Assembly (NCBI RefSeq): GCF_900141835.1
Contig: NZ_FQZD01000004.1
Coordinates: 1-64,000, forward strand
Source: Propionispora hippei DSM 15287
GTDB lineage: Bacteria; Bacillota; Negativicutes; Propionisporales; Propionisporaceae
Reading direction: 5' to 3'
Length of the DNA: 64,000 nucleotides
The notes beneath the pieces are model-generated. The model saw only the letters and a list, made by a program, of their open reading frames with translations, was not told where the DNA came from and searched no databases. Positions 16,821 through 27,003 of this stretch are shown here, in pieces (within the stretch, counting starts at the first letter, position 1; each line of letters begins with the position of its first letter). The position numbers were made by a program, and so were the translations under genes.

Positions 16821-18281
16821 ATGGCTTTTACCGATTTAAGAGAGTTTATCGAAGCCCTGGAAAAGCGGGGCTGGCTCAGGCGCATTGCACAAAGCGTTGA
16901 TGCCGATTTGGAGATTACCGAAATTACCGACCGGGTTTCCAAAATGAAGGGTGATAAAAATGTTGCCCTCCTGTTTGAAAATGTGAAGGGCTATGATATG
17001 CCTGTATTGATGAACGCTTTCGGCAGTATGGAACGGATGGCGCTGGCTTTTGGCGTCGAGAAGGTGGACGATATTGCCGACGAAATTCGCAGCATTTTAA
17101 AACTACCGCACATTTCCCTGCAAAATAAACTGGACTTGGTAAGGATCATTCCCACCGCCAAGCGGGCGATTAATTTTCCGAAATATGTGAAATCAGCGCC
17201 CTGCAAGGAGGTCATTATTAAAGACCGGCCGTCGCTGGCTAAGTTTCCCATACTTAAGTGCTGGCCGGGGGACGCCGGGAAATTTATTACCCTGCCGCTG
17301 GTTTTTACGAAAAATCCGCTAAACGGCAAACGGAACGTTGGCATGTACCGTCTGCAGGTATTTGACGATAATACAACAGGTATGCACTGGCATATACATA
17401 AAAACGGCGCTGAAAATTACCGGGCCTACCGGGAAAAGGGGCTGGACCGCATTGAAGTGGCAGTGGCTATCGGCGGTGACCCGACGCTTACCTATGCCGC
17501 GACGGCACCGCTGCCTAAAGATATTGACGAAATGGTTTTCGCCGGTTTTTTACGGAAAAAATCGGTGGAAATGATTAAATGTGAAACGGTGGATGTGGAG
17601 GTTCCCGCTCAGTCGGAAATCGTACTGGAGGGGTATGTGAAAATTGACGAGGTAAGGCGGGAAGGCCCCTTTGGCGACCACACCGGCTACTATTCGCTGG
17701 CCGATGACTATCCGGTCTTTCATATTACCTGCATTACGCACCGGAAAAATCCAATCTATCCGGCGACTGTCGTTGGCAAGCCGCCGATGGAAGACTGCTA
17801 TCTGGCGAAAGCCACCGAGCGGATCTTTTTACCGCTATTGCAGGCCCAGTTACCGGAAATTATTGATATTAACCTGCCGCTGGAAGGCGTATTTCATAAT
17901 TGTGCAGTCGTGGCAATCAAAAAGAGCTACCCTCAGCATGCGAAGAAAGTCATGCATGCTATTTGGGGGATGGGGCAGATGATGTTTACTAAAATGGTGA
18001 TCGTAGTCGATTCCCATGTCAATGTGCAGGATATGAGTGAGGTTTGGTGGCGCGTCTTTAACAATATTGACGCCCGCCGGGATATTGTCATGGTGGATGG
18101 TCCGCTGGATGTGCTGGATCACTCCTCGCCGATGCCCAACTGGGGTACCAAAGTGGGCATTGATGCGACCAAGACCTGGCCGGAGGAAGGCAATCATCGC
18201 GAATGGCCCGATGAGATTGTGATGTCCGACGAGATAAAACGGCTAGTGGACGCCAAATGGAAGGATCTTGGTCTTGAATAA
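16821..18281 (+). CDS. mqnL: UbiD-family decarboxylase of menaquinone synthesis (MqnL-like)
   Basis: A 486-residue prenylated-FMN-dependent decarboxylase of the UbiD family. Such enzymes remove the ring carboxylate during quinone synthesis. The catalytic region RREGPFGDHTGYYS near residue 280 (with Arg, Glu and the acidic pair of the family) and the N-terminal MAFTDLREFIEALEKRG are clear. The next gene is a UbiA-type prenyltransferase, and the pair resembles mqnL/mqnP of the futalosine menaquinone pathway. mqnA-D are not in the window, so the choice of futalosine over the classical pathway is inference. Confidence 0.85.
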   Translation: MAFTDLREFIEALEKRGWLRRIAQSVDADLEITEITDRVSKMKGDKNVALLFENVKGYDMPVLMNAFGSMERMALAFGVEKVDDIADEIRSILKLPHISLQNKLDLVRIIPTAKRAINFPKYVKSAPCKEVIIKDRPSLAKFPILKCWPGDAGKFITLPLVFTKNPLNGKRNVGMYRLQVFDDNTTGMHWHIHKNGAENYRAYREKGLDRIEVAVAIGGDPTLTYAATAPLPKDIDEMVFAGFLRKKSVEMIKCETVDVEVPAQSEIVLEGYVKIDEVRREGPFGDHTGYYSLADDYPVFHITCITHRKNPIYPATVVGKPPMEDCYLAKATERIFLPLLQAQLPEIIDINLPLEGVFHNCAVVAIKKSYPQHAKKVMHAIWGMGQMMFTKMVIVVDSHVNVQDMSEVWWRVFNNIDARRDIVMVDGPLDVLDHSSPMPNWGTKVGIDATKTWPEEGNHREWPDEIVMSDEIKRLVDAKWKDLGLE

Positions 18282-19122
18282 ACTCAAAGCGCATCTGGAA
18301 AACATCGCACTATCCCATTCGGTTTTTGCCCTGCCCTTCGCGTACATGGGGGCTATCCTTGCCGTGCAGGGAATCCCGGCTATGGGCGATCTGTTTTGGA
18401 TCACCTTAGCCATGGTGGGCGCTCGCAGCGCGGCTATGGGGTTAAACGCCTTAATTGATTTAAAATATGACCGGCTCCATCCCCGCTTTACCAAGCGGCC
18501 GATGGTAACCGGCGCTGTCACTCCCGGTGAAGTTGTGTTGCTGATTGCGGCAAGTCTTGGCGTATTTGTGCTGGCTGCCGCCCATCTGCAGCCGGTTTGT
18601 GTGAAACTGGTGCCTCTGGCGGTTATTCCGCTGGCGGTGTATCCTTATATGAAGCGAGTTTCCTGGACCTGCCACTTGGTGCTTGGTCTGGCCCTGTCTA
18701 TTGCGCCGACCGGCGCCTGGATTGCGATTACCGGCTCGCTGGCCTGGCCGGCCGTGTACCTGGGACTGGCTGTAGGAATCTGGATTGCCGGATTTGATGT
18801 GATTTACGGCTGCCAGGATGTCGCATTTGATAAACAGCACGGTCTTCATTCGATGCCTGTGCGGTTTGGCATACCCGGAGCATTGACGCTATCCCGGTAC
18901 ATGCATGCCTTCAGTATTGGCTGTTTTGGGCTGGTTGGCTATCAATTGCAGCTGGGAGCTATCTATTTTGGTGGCGTGATTTTAGCGGCTCTGGTGCTTA
19001 TTTATCAGCACCGCCTGGTGAGTGACGGCGATTTCAGCCGGGTAACACAGGCCTATTTTATGAGAAACGGTCTTGTAGGCATTTTTATTTTACTTTTTAC
19101 TATGCTGAATTTTTTACTATAA
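18274..19122 (+). CDS. mqnP: UbiA-family prenyltransferase of menaquinone synthesis (MqnP-like)
   Basis: A 282-residue membrane prenyltransferase with about eight or nine hydrophobic segments. The first aspartate-rich motif is NALIDLKYDRLHPR (Asn and two Asp) near residue 58; the second region has DVIYGCQDVAFDKQHG near 175. It attaches the polyprenyl chain to the aromatic quinone precursor. TTG 18274 is preferred because AAGGA lies eight bases upstream; TTG 18268 is too close to it. The gene overlaps the UbiD gene by eight bases, implying coupled translation. Confidence 0.85.
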   Translation: MNKLKAHLENIALSHSVFALPFAYMGAILAVQGIPAMGDLFWITLAMVGARSAAMGLNALIDLKYDRLHPRFTKRPMVTGAVTPGEVVLLIAASLGVFVLAAAHLQPVCVKLVPLAVIPLAVYPYMKRVSWTCHLVLGLALSIAPTGAWIAITGSLAWPAVYLGLAVGIWIAGFDVIYGCQDVAFDKQHGLHSMPVRFGIPGALTLSRYMHAFSIGCFGLVGYQLQLGAIYFGGVILAALVLIYQHRLVSDGDFSRVTQAYFMRNGLVGIFILLFTMLNFLL

Positions 19123-19146
19123 AAACCACGAAGGAGTGACGCAGCA

Positions 19147-20016
19147 TTGTCGGCGCAACTATTGGATGGAAAGTTTTTCGCCAGCCAGATCAAGGAAGAA
19201 ACCAGGAAAAAAGTTGAAATATTAAAGCAACAATATGACATTACACCGGGGCTGACGGTGGTGATTGTCGGCGAAAATCCTGCCTCCCAAATCTATGTGG
19301 CGAACAAGCATAAAACCAGCCTGGAGATGGGGGTACATTCCCAGGTCATTCGTTTGCCGGAGCAGGTTAGTAAGGAAGAGCTGTTGACGGTGATTGACGG
19401 TCTGAACCAGGATCCGGCGGTTCATGGCATCCTGGTGCAACTGCCTTTGCCGGAACATATAAAACCCTATGAAAGCGAGATACTGGAAGCGATTCAGCCG
19501 GCAAAAGATGTGGATGGTTTCCATCCGGTCAATGTGGGTAAACTGGCTACCGGACAGGAAGAACTGGTACCCTGTACGCCCCATGGCTGTATTCGTCTCC
19601 TGGAACTGGCCGGCCTGCCGATAAAAGGGAAGCGGGCGGTCGTGCTGGGGCGCAGCAATATTGTCGGTAAGCCGATGTTCCATTTATTGCTGGCCCGCCA
19701 TGCGACAGTAACCGTTTGCCATTCCTGCACACAGGATTTGGCGGCCATAACCCGTGAAGCCGATATTCTGGTTGCCGCCATCGGCAAACCTAAATTTGTT
19801 ACCAGCGATATGGTAAAACCGGGAGCGGTTGTCATTGACGTGGGGATTAACCGGGTGGGCGATAAGAAGATTGTCGGCGATGTCGATTTTGACGCGGTCA
19901 AAGAGATTGCTTCAGCAATTACGCCGGTACCGGGCGGTGTGGGAGTACTGACCATTGCCATGCTGCTCTATAATACAGTCAAAGCGGCCCAAATTCAGCA
20001 TAAGGTACAGGTTTAA
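19147..20016 (+). CDS. folD: Bifunctional methylene-THF dehydrogenase/methenyl-THF cyclohydrolase FolD
   Basis: A 289-residue cytoplasmic enzyme that interconverts methylene-, methenyl- and formyl-tetrahydrofolate. The catalytic lysine region YVANKHKTSLEMG lies near residues 50-62, HGILVQLPLPEHI near 99-111, and the NADP-binding PVGSIVGKP-like motif appears as GRSNIVGKPM. PGGVGVLTIAMLL closes the fold. TTG 19147 follows AAGGAGTG. Next to fhs it forms the C1 branch used for purines or, in acetogens, the methyl branch of the Wood-Ljungdahl pathway. Confidence 0.96.
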   Translation: MSAQLLDGKFFASQIKEETRKKVEILKQQYDITPGLTVVIVGENPASQIYVANKHKTSLEMGVHSQVIRLPEQVSKEELLTVIDGLNQDPAVHGILVQLPLPEHIKPYESEILEAIQPAKDVDGFHPVNVGKLATGQEELVPCTPHGCIRLLELAGLPIKGKRAVVLGRSNIVGKPMFHLLLARHATVTVCHSCTQDLAAITREADILVAAIGKPKFVTSDMVKPGAVVIDVGINRVGDKKIVGDVDFDAVKEIASAITPVPGGVGVLTIAMLLYNTVKAAQIQHKVQV

Positions 20017-20066
20017 GGAACCGTATTTAGCTTTGGATAAAATACAAAACTGGGGGAGGGTTCAGG

Positions 20067-21734
20067 TTGAAAAGTGATGTGGAGATTGCCCAGGCGGCGG
20101 TCATGAAGCCCATCCTGGAAGTAGCCCGTGAACTGGACATTCCGGAAGACGAAGTAGAACTGTATGGTAAACATAAGGCTAAAGTTTCGTTAGCGACCTG
20201 GCAGCGCCTGAAAGATAAACCCGACGGCAAATTAGTGCTGGTGACAGCGATTAATCCGACGCCGGCCGGCGAAGGCAAGACGACGACCACCGTCGGTCTT
20301 GGCGATGCGCTGCGGCGGCTGCAAAAGAAGGTAGTTATTGCCTTGCGGGAACCGTCGCTGGGACCCTGCTTTGGCATCAAGGGTGGTGCCGCCGGCGGCG
20401 GTTACGCCCAGATCGTACCGATGGAAGATATTAATTTGCATTTTACCGGTGATTTTCACGCGATTACCACGGCGCACAATTTGCTGGCGGCTGTGATTGA
20501 CAATCACATTCATCATGGCAATGAACTGGGAATTGACCCCCGCCGTATTACCTGGCGCCGGGTGCTGGATTTGAACGACCGGGCGCTCCGGTCAGTCATC
20601 TGCGGTTTGGGTGGCAAGGTAAATGGCGTGCCCCGCGAAAGCGGCTTTGATATAACGGTAGCCTCCGAACTGATGGCCATTCTATGTCTTGCCAATGATC
20701 TGATGGATATGAAGCGGCGGATTGGACGAATTGTCGTGGCCTACACCTACGAGGGAAAACCGGTAACAGTGGAGGAACTGCAGGTCACCGGCGCTCTGAC
20801 GCTGTTATTCAAGGATGCCATCAAGCCTAATTTGGTGCAGACCTTGGAGAACACCCCGGCTTTTGTGCATGGCGGGCCCTTTGCTAATATTGCCCATGGC
20901 TGTAATAGCGTGACGGCCACAAAATATGCCTTGAAGCTGGCCGATGTAGTTGTCACCGAAGCCGGTTTTGGCGCTGATCTGGGGGCCGAGAAATTCCTCA
21001 ATATTAAGTGTCGCTTTGCCGGTTTAAAACCGGCGGCGGTAGTTATTGTGGCTACTGTCCGGGCGCTTAAAATGCACGGCGGTGTGCCGAAACCCGATTT
21101 AAACAGGGAAAATCTGGCCGCTCTTGATTCGGGCATACACAATTTGATTAAGCATATTGAAAATACCCATAAATTCGGACTGCCGGCGGTGGTAGCCATT
21201 AATGCCTTCCCGAACGACACGCCGGCCGAACTGCAGCACGTGAAGGAAAAGTGCCTGGCTATGGGAGCGGAAGTGGCTATTTCCGAGGTATGGGCCAAAG
21301 GCGGTGCCGGCGGCACGGAACTGGCCGAGAAAGTCTTGGCCGCCTGTGAACAGGAAAGCAGTTTTACTTATATCTATGATGAAAAAGCGCCGATTAAGGA
21401 GAAAATTACTGCTATTGCCAGAGAAATCTATGGCGCAGATGGCGTGAATTATACCCCGGGAGCGGAAAAAACCATTCGGGAGCTGACCGAGCTTGGCTTT
21501 GATAAGACACCCGTTTGTATGGCCAAGACGCAGTATTCACTCAGTGACGACATGACCAAACTGGGGCGGCCGCAGGGCTTTACCATTACGGTACGTGAAG
21601 TCCGGGTAGCGGCCGGCGCCGGCTTTTTGGTAGCCCTGACCGGTGAAATCATGACAATGCCCGGTTTGCCGAAAAAACCGGCTGCAGTCAATATGGATAT
21701 TGATGAGCAGGGAACGATTACCGGGATTTTTTAA
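20067..21734 (+). CDS. fhs: Formate-tetrahydrofolate ligase
   Basis: A 555-residue ATP-dependent ligase that activates formate as 10-formyl-THF. The P-loop [12 protein letters not shown] near residue 68 and [22 protein letters not shown] near 95-117 are family hallmarks, and length matches. TTG 20067 follows a GGGGGAGGG site. The order folD-fhs-nfnAB joins C1 activation with ferredoxin/NADPH exchange. This would fit an acetogen, but no CO dehydrogenase or methyltransferase genes occur in the window, so acetogenesis is unproven. Confidence 0.96.
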   Translation: MKSDVEIAQAAVMKPILEVARELDIPEDEVELYGKHKAKVSLATWQRLKDKPDGKLVLVTAINPTPAGEGKTTTTVGLGDALRRLQKKVVIALREPSLGPCFGIKGGAAGGGYAQIVPMEDINLHFTGDFHAITTAHNLLAAVIDNHIHHGNELGIDPRRITWRRVLDLNDRALRSVICGLGGKVNGVPRESGFDITVASELMAILCLANDLMDMKRRIGRIVVAYTYEGKPVTVEELQVTGALTLLFKDAIKPNLVQTLENTPAFVHGGPFANIAHGCNSVTATKYALKLADVVVTEAGFGADLGAEKFLNIKCRFAGLKPAAVVIVATVRALKMHGGVPKPDLNRENLAALDSGIHNLIKHIENTHKFGLPAVVAINAFPNDTPAELQHVKEKCLAMGAEVAISEVWAKGGAGGTELAEKVLAACEQESSFTYIYDEKAPIKEKITAIAREIYGADGVNYTPGAEKTIRELTELGFDKTPVCMAKTQYSLSDDMTKLGRPQGFTITVREVRVAAGAGFLVALTGEIMTMPGLPKKPAAVNMDIDEQGTITGIF

Positions 21735-21770
21735 TAGGAATAGATTAGTTTTCACTTAAGGAGGATTATC

Positions 21771-22625
21771 GTGTATAAAATACTCTTGAAACAGGAATTG
21801 GCGCCCAATGTAAAGCTGTTTAAAATGCAGGCGCCGCTGATTGCCAAAAAAGCGCAGCCGGGCCAATTTGTTATTTTGCGGATTGATGAAGATGGGGAAC
21901 GGGTGCCTTTGACCATTGCCGACTTTGACCGTGAAGAAGGCAGTATCACGTTGATCTTCCAGGAAGTTGGCGCATCGACGAAACTGCTGGGCACTTTGAA
22001 CGAGGGCGACAGCCTGCTGGATCTGGTTGGTCCTTTAGGCAAACCGACTCATATTGAAAACTTCGGCACCGTGGTTTGTGTCGGCGGCGGCATTGGAATT
22101 GCACCGGTGTATCCGATTGCCCGGGGCATGAAGGCGGCCGGCAATGAGGTGATCTCGATTATCGGGGCCCGAAATAAGGAGATTTTGATTTATGAAGAGG
22201 AAATGACGGCTGTCAGCGATACGCTGCATATTGCCACCGATGATGGCTCTAAAGGCATTAAAGGATTTGTTACCGATCCTTTAAAGCAAATGATTGCCGA
22301 AGGGAAGAAAATTGATTTGGTTGTTGCCATCGGTCCGGTGATCATGATGCGCAATGTGGCCGAAGTCACCCGTCCTTATCAGATTCCTACCGTGGTCAGC
22401 CTGAACCCGATTATGGTGGACGGAACCGGGATGTGCGGCGGCTGTCGTGTGTCGGTCGGTGAGGAGAATAAATTTGCCTGCGTAGACGGACCGGAGTTTG
22501 ATGCTCATAAAGTCGACTTTGCCGGTCTGGTGGCGCGGCAGCGCATGTATATTCCGAAAGAAAAACAGTATGCCGAACACTGTGCGTCAACCAGGGAAGG
22601 GGGATGCAAATGTCACTCTCACTAA
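21771..22625 (+). CDS. nfnA: NADH-dependent reduced ferredoxin:NADP oxidoreductase subunit NfnA
   Basis: A 284-residue flavoprotein of the ferredoxin-NADP reductase fold. It has the FAD-binding block RVPLTIADFD near residue 45, the NAD-binding GGGIGIAPVYPIARG near 103 and a C-terminal [2Fe-2S] motif CGGCRVSVGEENKFAC around residues 223-238. With NfnB it bifurcates electrons between NADPH, NADH and ferredoxin in anaerobes. GTG 21771 follows AAGGAGG. The end overlaps nfnB by 16 bases. A sulfide dehydrogenase/GltAB-type role is the main alternative. Confidence 0.9.
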   Translation: MYKILLKQELAPNVKLFKMQAPLIAKKAQPGQFVILRIDEDGERVPLTIADFDREEGSITLIFQEVGASTKLLGTLNEGDSLLDLVGPLGKPTHIENFGTVVCVGGGIGIAPVYPIARGMKAAGNEVISIIGARNKEILIYEEEMTAVSDTLHIATDDGSKGIKGFVTDPLKQMIAEGKKIDLVVAIGPVIMMRNVAEVTRPYQIPTVVSLNPIMVDGTGMCGGCRVSVGEENKFACVDGPEFDAHKVDFAGLVARQRMYIPKEKQYAEHCASTREGGCKCHSH

Positions 22626-24019
22626 AGAAGAATGCTATGCCCGAACAGGATCCCAAGGTAAGGGCCCGCAATTTTGACGAAGTGGCGCTGGGCTATGAGG
22701 CCGAACTGGCTCAGGCCGAGGCTTCCCGCTGCCTGAACTGTAAAGCTGCTCCCTGCCGGAAGGGTTGTCCGGTGGATGTCGATATTCCGGCGTTTATCAA
22801 GCATATAAAAGAAGGCGACATGGAAGCCGCCATTGCCAATATAAAAGAAGTTAACGGCTTGCCGGCCATTTGCGGCCGTGTTTGCCCCCAGGAAGACCAA
22901 TGCGAAAAGTTCTGCGTACTGACCAAAAGAGGCGAAGCGGTCGGCATTGGCCGCCTGGAACGCTATGCAGCCGATTACGCCCGCCAACAGGGTGAAAGTG
23001 CGGCAACTGCCGCTGCGGCGGCAGTCGGACAAAAGGTAGCTGTCATCGGTTCCGGTCCGGCCGGCTTAAGCGCTGCCGGTGAATTGGCTAAAAAAGGCTA
23101 TGCAGTTACGATTTTCGAGGCGCTCCATTTGCCGGGCGGCGTGCTGATGTACGGTATCCCCGAATTCCGTCTGCCGAAAGAGATTGTGCAGGCGGAAATT
23201 GACGGCCTCCGCCAGATGGGTGTTACTATCGAAGTAAATGCGGTTATCGGACGAACCTTTACGGTAGACGAACTGATCGAGGAGGAAGGCTTTGATGCTG
23301 TATTCATCGGCACCGGGGCCGGACTGCCCCACTTCATGCACATCCCCGGTGAAAATTTCAACGGCGTATATTCAGCCAATGAATTTTTAACCCGCTGCAA
23401 TTTGATGAAAGCATACCGTTTCCCTGATACGGGTACACCCATTCATGTGGGCAAAAAAGTGGCCGTTGTCGGCGGCGGCAATGTGGCGATGGATGCGGCC
23501 CGTACGGCATTGCGGCTGGGGGCGGAAGAGGTGCATATCGTATACCGCCGTTCCGAGACCGAACTGCCGGCCAGACTGGAAGAAATTCACCATGCCAAAG
23601 AGGAAGGCATTATTTTTACGTTGCTGACGGCGCCGGTAGAGGTGCAGGGCAATCAGGAAGGCTGGGTTACCGGCCTGAAATGCATCCGCATGGAACTAGG
23701 TGAACCGGACGCTTCGGGCCGCCGCCGGCCGGTGGAAATTCCCGGCTCCGAGTTCGTGCTGCCTACCGATACGGTGATCATCGCCATCGGCCAGGGGCCG
23801 AACCCGCTGGTCCAGTCCACCACGAAAGGCCTGGAAACGAATAAGAAGGGAAATATTGTGGCCGATCCCGAAACCGGCGCCACCAGCAAGCCTGGTGTAT
23901 TTGCCGGCGGCGATATCGTGACAGGGGCTGCTACCGTTATTTTGGCTATGGGCGCCGGCAAGAAGGCTGCTGCCGCCATCGACGCTTATTTAAGCGGCAA
24001 ACGGGCCGGTCAGGCTTGA
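22610..24019 (+). CDS. nfnB: NfnB, large subunit of the Nfn complex (GltD-like)
   Basis: A 469-residue flavoprotein. N-terminal cysteine clusters CLNCKAAPCRKGCP and CGRVCPQEDQCEKFC hold two [4Fe-4S] centres; two Rossmann motifs follow, GSGPAGLSAAG near residue 140 (FAD) and GGGNVAMDAAR near 285 (NADPH), then the terminal GDIVTGAATVILAMGAGKKAA flavin block. ATG 22610 is chosen over ATG 22604 because the GGGAAGGGGG site directly touches the latter. The gene is labelled glutamate synthase small chain in many genomes, but pairing with nfnA and absence of gltB favour Nfn. Confidence 0.9.
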   Translation: MSLSLKKNAMPEQDPKVRARNFDEVALGYEAELAQAEASRCLNCKAAPCRKGCPVDVDIPAFIKHIKEGDMEAAIANIKEVNGLPAICGRVCPQEDQCEKFCVLTKRGEAVGIGRLERYAADYARQQGESAATAAAAAVGQKVAVIGSGPAGLSAAGELAKKGYAVTIFEALHLPGGVLMYGIPEFRLPKEIVQAEIDGLRQMGVTIEVNAVIGRTFTVDELIEEEGFDAVFIGTGAGLPHFMHIPGENFNGVYSANEFLTRCNLMKAYRFPDTGTPIHVGKKVAVVGGGNVAMDAARTALRLGAEEVHIVYRRSETELPARLEEIHHAKEEGIIFTLLTAPVEVQGNQEGWVTGLKCIRMELGEPDASGRRRPVEIPGSEFVLPTDTVIIAIGQGPNPLVQSTTKGLETNKKGNIVADPETGATSKPGVFAGGDIVTGAATVILAMGAGKKAAAAIDAYLSGKRAGQA

Positions 24020-24044
24020 CATTGTCTGCGTTAGGCAGTATAGT
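24016..24044 (+). promoter_or_regulatory. Strong promoter of the valS leader
   Basis: A perfect TTGACA (24016-24021, overlapping the nfnB stop codon), a 17-base spacer and TATAGT (24039-24044). It starts the T-box leader. Confidence 0.8.
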
Positions 24045-24064
24045 GTAACTGATATATGGTTAAA

Positions 24065-24310
24065 AGGTTATGATGGGAAGAGTAGGTTCATGACTGGCTG
24101 TCAGAGAAGAGATCCTTGGCTGTGAGATCTCCCGGCGCAGTAGGGCCGAAGGTCATCCCGGAGCCGCCGCATTGAACGAAAGTCAGTAGGTGCGGCCGAA
24201 TCACCGCGTTATGGTGTTTGAGTCCGGCGGAAGGCAGCTTTTGCCGGAGAAGCAAGGTGGTAACACGAAAGCAGGCTCTTTCGTCCTTTCCGGGGCGAAA
24301 GAGCTTTTTT
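24065..24310 (+). promoter_or_regulatory. T-box leader regulating valS
   Basis: The segment AAGGTGGTAACACG at 24254-24267 is a T-box sequence (consensus AGGGTGGNACCGCG). The bulge TGGT can pair with an ACCA tRNA end, meaning discriminator A, as in tRNA-Val. In the 3' side of stem I, GTC at 24152-24154 followed by A is a plausible valine specifier. Uncharged tRNA-Val binding would prevent the terminator at 24275-24310 and allow valS transcription. Class assignment is firm; the exact specifier is inferred. Confidence 0.9.
24275..24310 (+). terminator. T-box terminator
   Basis: GCTCTTTCG pairs with CGAAAGAGC, followed by six T. Its 5' arm is preceded by the T-box sequence, which can form the competing antiterminator. 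Confidence 0.9.
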
Positions 24311-24341
24311 GTTATGATTTTATCCTTCAGGAGGTATAAAC

Positions 24342-26993
24342 ATGGAAGAACAACAGATTGCTACTGTGTACGATCCGCAGACAGTAGAAAAAAAATGGTA
24401 CCAATTTTGGGAGGAAAACCAGCTGTTTCATGCAGCGGCCGCATCGGATAAGGACCCGTACAGCATTGTGATTCCGCCGCCCAATGTAACGGGACAGCTA
24501 CATATGGGACATGCGCTAGACAATACGCTGCAGGATATTTTAATCCGCTGGCGCCGGATGCAGGGCTATAACACCCTGTGGATGCCGGGCACCGATCATG
24601 CCGGTATTGCCACGCAGATTAAAGTGGAAGAAATGCTGGCCAAGGATAATGTCTCTCGCTATGATTTAGGTCGGGAGGCGTTTATCGACAAGGTATGGGA
24701 GTGGAAAAAGCTCTACGGCAGCCGCATTCTCACTCAGTTGAAAAGCCTGGGCGCCTCCTGCGACTGGGAGCGGGAGCGCTTTACCATGGATGAAGGCTGC
24801 TCCAAGGCAGTGCGGGAAGTTTTTGTAAGCTTGTACGAAAAGGGGCTTATTTACCAGGGCAACCGTATTACCAATTGGTGTCCCCGCTGCCATACGGCGT
24901 TAAGCGATATTGAGGTGGAGCACGAGGAAAAGCCGGGGCACTTATATCATGTTCAATATTTTGTTGAAGGCAATCCGGACGAATCGCTGATTGTTGCCAC
25001 CACCCGACCGGAAACCATCCTGGGCGATACCGCCGTAGCCGTTCATCCGGAAGACAGCCGTTATAAACAGCTTATCGGCAAACATCTGATATTGCCATTA
25101 GTGGGACGCAGCATTCCGGTTATCGCTGACGAATATGTCGATCCAGCCTTTGGAACCGGTGCCGTCAAGGTAACGCCCGCCCATGATCCGAATGACTTCG
25201 AAATGGGCCTGCGCCATGAACTGCCGGAGATTATCGTTATCGAACCGAATGGTACCATGTCGGAAAGCACCGGTAAATACAGCGGTCTGGACCGCTATGA
25301 ATGCCGTAAGCTGTTAGTCAGCGATTTAAGGGAACAGGGCTTCCTGGTGAAGATCGAGGATCATTCCCACGCGGTTGGGCATTGCCAGCGCTGCGCGACG
25401 GTGGTGGAGCCGTTAATCTCCAAACAGTGGTATGTGCGGATGCAGCCTTTGGCCGAACCGGCTATTGAAGCTGTGCGGTCGGGTAAAATAAAATTTGTTC
25501 CTGAGCGGTTCACGAAGATTTACTTAAATTGGCTGGAAAATATCAGAGACTGGTGCATATCACGGCAAATCTGGTGGGGCCATCGCATCCCAGCCTGGTA
25601 CTGTGCCTGCGGTGAAACAGTCGTTTCCCGCAATTCACCGACGGCCTGCCCGAAATGCGGCGGCAGCCTGGAACAGGACCCGGACGTGCTGGATACCTGG
25701 TTCAGCTCGGGGCTTTGGCCTTTTTCCACTATGGGCTGGCCGGAACAGACCGAGGAACTGAAAAGCTTCTATCCGACCAGCGTGCTGGTAACCGGCTATG
25801 ATATTATTTTCTTCTGGGTGGCCCGCATGATTATGATGGGACTGGAATTCCAGCAGGACATTCCGTTTGAGCATGTCTTTATTCACGGTTTGGTTCGGGA
25901 CGGCCAGGGTCGGAAAATGAGCAAATCCCTGGGTAACGGCATTGATCCGCTGGATGTTATCGAAAAATACGGCGCCGACACGCTGCGCTTCACGCTGATT
26001 ACCGGCAATACTCCAGGCAATGATATGCGGTTTTACTGGGAGCGGGTGGAGTCAAGCCGCAACTTCTCCAATAAGCTGTGGAACGCTTCCCGCTTTGTCC
26101 TGATGAATCTGACCGATTTTGATGCGACCCAGCGGCCTGATCCGGCGTCCTGTACGCTGGCCGATCAATGGATTTTGAGCCGTTACGCCCATACTGTGGA
26201 AGCTGTTACCCGTAATCTGGAGCGGTTTGAACTGGGGGAAGCCGCCCGCCTGCTGTATGAATTCATTTGGAATGAGTATTGTGACTGGTATATCGAGCTG
26301 GCAAAACCCAGACTGTATAATAAAGAACAGGCTGCAGCGAAGAGGACGGCCCAATATGTATTATGGCACGTGCTGGAAAATACGCTGAAACTGCTGCATC
26401 CCTTCATGCCGTTTATTACGGAAAATATCTGGCAGCACCTGCCCCATGACGGAGTCAGCATTATGGTAGCCGCCTGGCCGGCCAAGGAGGCGGAATATGT
26501 AAATGGTGCCGCCGAGCAGCAGATGGAAACCATTATGGAGACTATCAAGGCGGTGCGCAACATGCGGGCCGAGGTCAATGTGCCGCCCGGCAAAAAGAGT
26601 GAAGCCATTTTACAGGCCGCCAACGAAGATATTAAGCAGGTATTGACCGATAATGTACAGTACCTGAAAACGCTGGCTGCTTTGGAGCCTGTGTTGATTA
26701 CGGACAGCAGCCAGGATAAACCGGCCAATGCCATGACGGCCGTTGTGAACGGCGTGGAAGTGTACTTGCCGATGAAAGGGCTGATTGATATAGAGAAGGA
26801 AACAGCCCGGCTGAATAAAGAACTGGCGTCGCTGGACAAAGAACTGAGCCGTCTGGCCGGCAAGCTGGCCAACGAAGGGTTTGTCGCCAAAGCACCGGCC
26901 GATGTCATTGCCAAGGAACGGGCTAAGGAACAGGAATACGGGGAGAAAAAAGCGGCGATCCAGGAACGGCTTAGCTACCTGGAAGCATTATAA
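24342..26993 (+). CDS. valS: Valyl-tRNA synthetase
   Basis: An 883-residue class I aminoacyl-tRNA synthetase that charges tRNA-Val and edits threonine. Motifs: the HIGH box as HMGHA in [15 protein letters not shown] near residue 45-60, editing domain with [17 protein letters not shown] near 220, and KMSKS in [16 protein letters not shown] near 525. A C-terminal coiled coil (about 815-883) is present. CAGGAGGTATAAAC precedes the ATG. Two CxxC-like pairs (WCPRCH and CPKCGG) may bind zinc. The gene is under T-box control and runs into folC with a 10-base gap. Confidence 0.97.
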   Translation: MEEQQIATVYDPQTVEKKWYQFWEENQLFHAAAASDKDPYSIVIPPPNVTGQLHMGHALDNTLQDILIRWRRMQGYNTLWMPGTDHAGIATQIKVEEMLAKDNVSRYDLGREAFIDKVWEWKKLYGSRILTQLKSLGASCDWERERFTMDEGCSKAVREVFVSLYEKGLIYQGNRITNWCPRCHTALSDIEVEHEEKPGHLYHVQYFVEGNPDESLIVATTRPETILGDTAVAVHPEDSRYKQLIGKHLILPLVGRSIPVIADEYVDPAFGTGAVKVTPAHDPNDFEMGLRHELPEIIVIEPNGTMSESTGKYSGLDRYECRKLLVSDLREQGFLVKIEDHSHAVGHCQRCATVVEPLISKQWYVRMQPLAEPAIEAVRSGKIKFVPERFTKIYLNWLENIRDWCISRQIWWGHRIPAWYCACGETVVSRNSPTACPKCGGSLEQDPDVLDTWFSSGLWPFSTMGWPEQTEELKSFYPTSVLVTGYDIIFFWVARMIMMGLEFQQDIPFEHVFIHGLVRDGQGRKMSKSLGNGIDPLDVIEKYGADTLRFTLITGNTPGNDMRFYWERVESSRNFSNKLWNASRFVLMNLTDFDATQRPDPASCTLADQWILSRYAHTVEAVTRNLERFELGEAARLLYEFIWNEYCDWYIELAKPRLYNKEQAAAKRTAQYVLWHVLENTLKLLHPFMPFITENIWQHLPHDGVSIMVAAWPAKEAEYVNGAAEQQMETIMETIKAVRNMRAEVNVPPGKKSEAILQAANEDIKQVLTDNVQYLKTLAALEPVLITDSSQDKPANAMTAVVNGVEVYLPMKGLIDIEKETARLNKELASLDKELSRLAGKLANEGFVAKAPADVIAKERAKEQEYGEKKAAIQERLSYLEAL

Positions 26994-27003
26994 AGGTGAT
27001 AGC

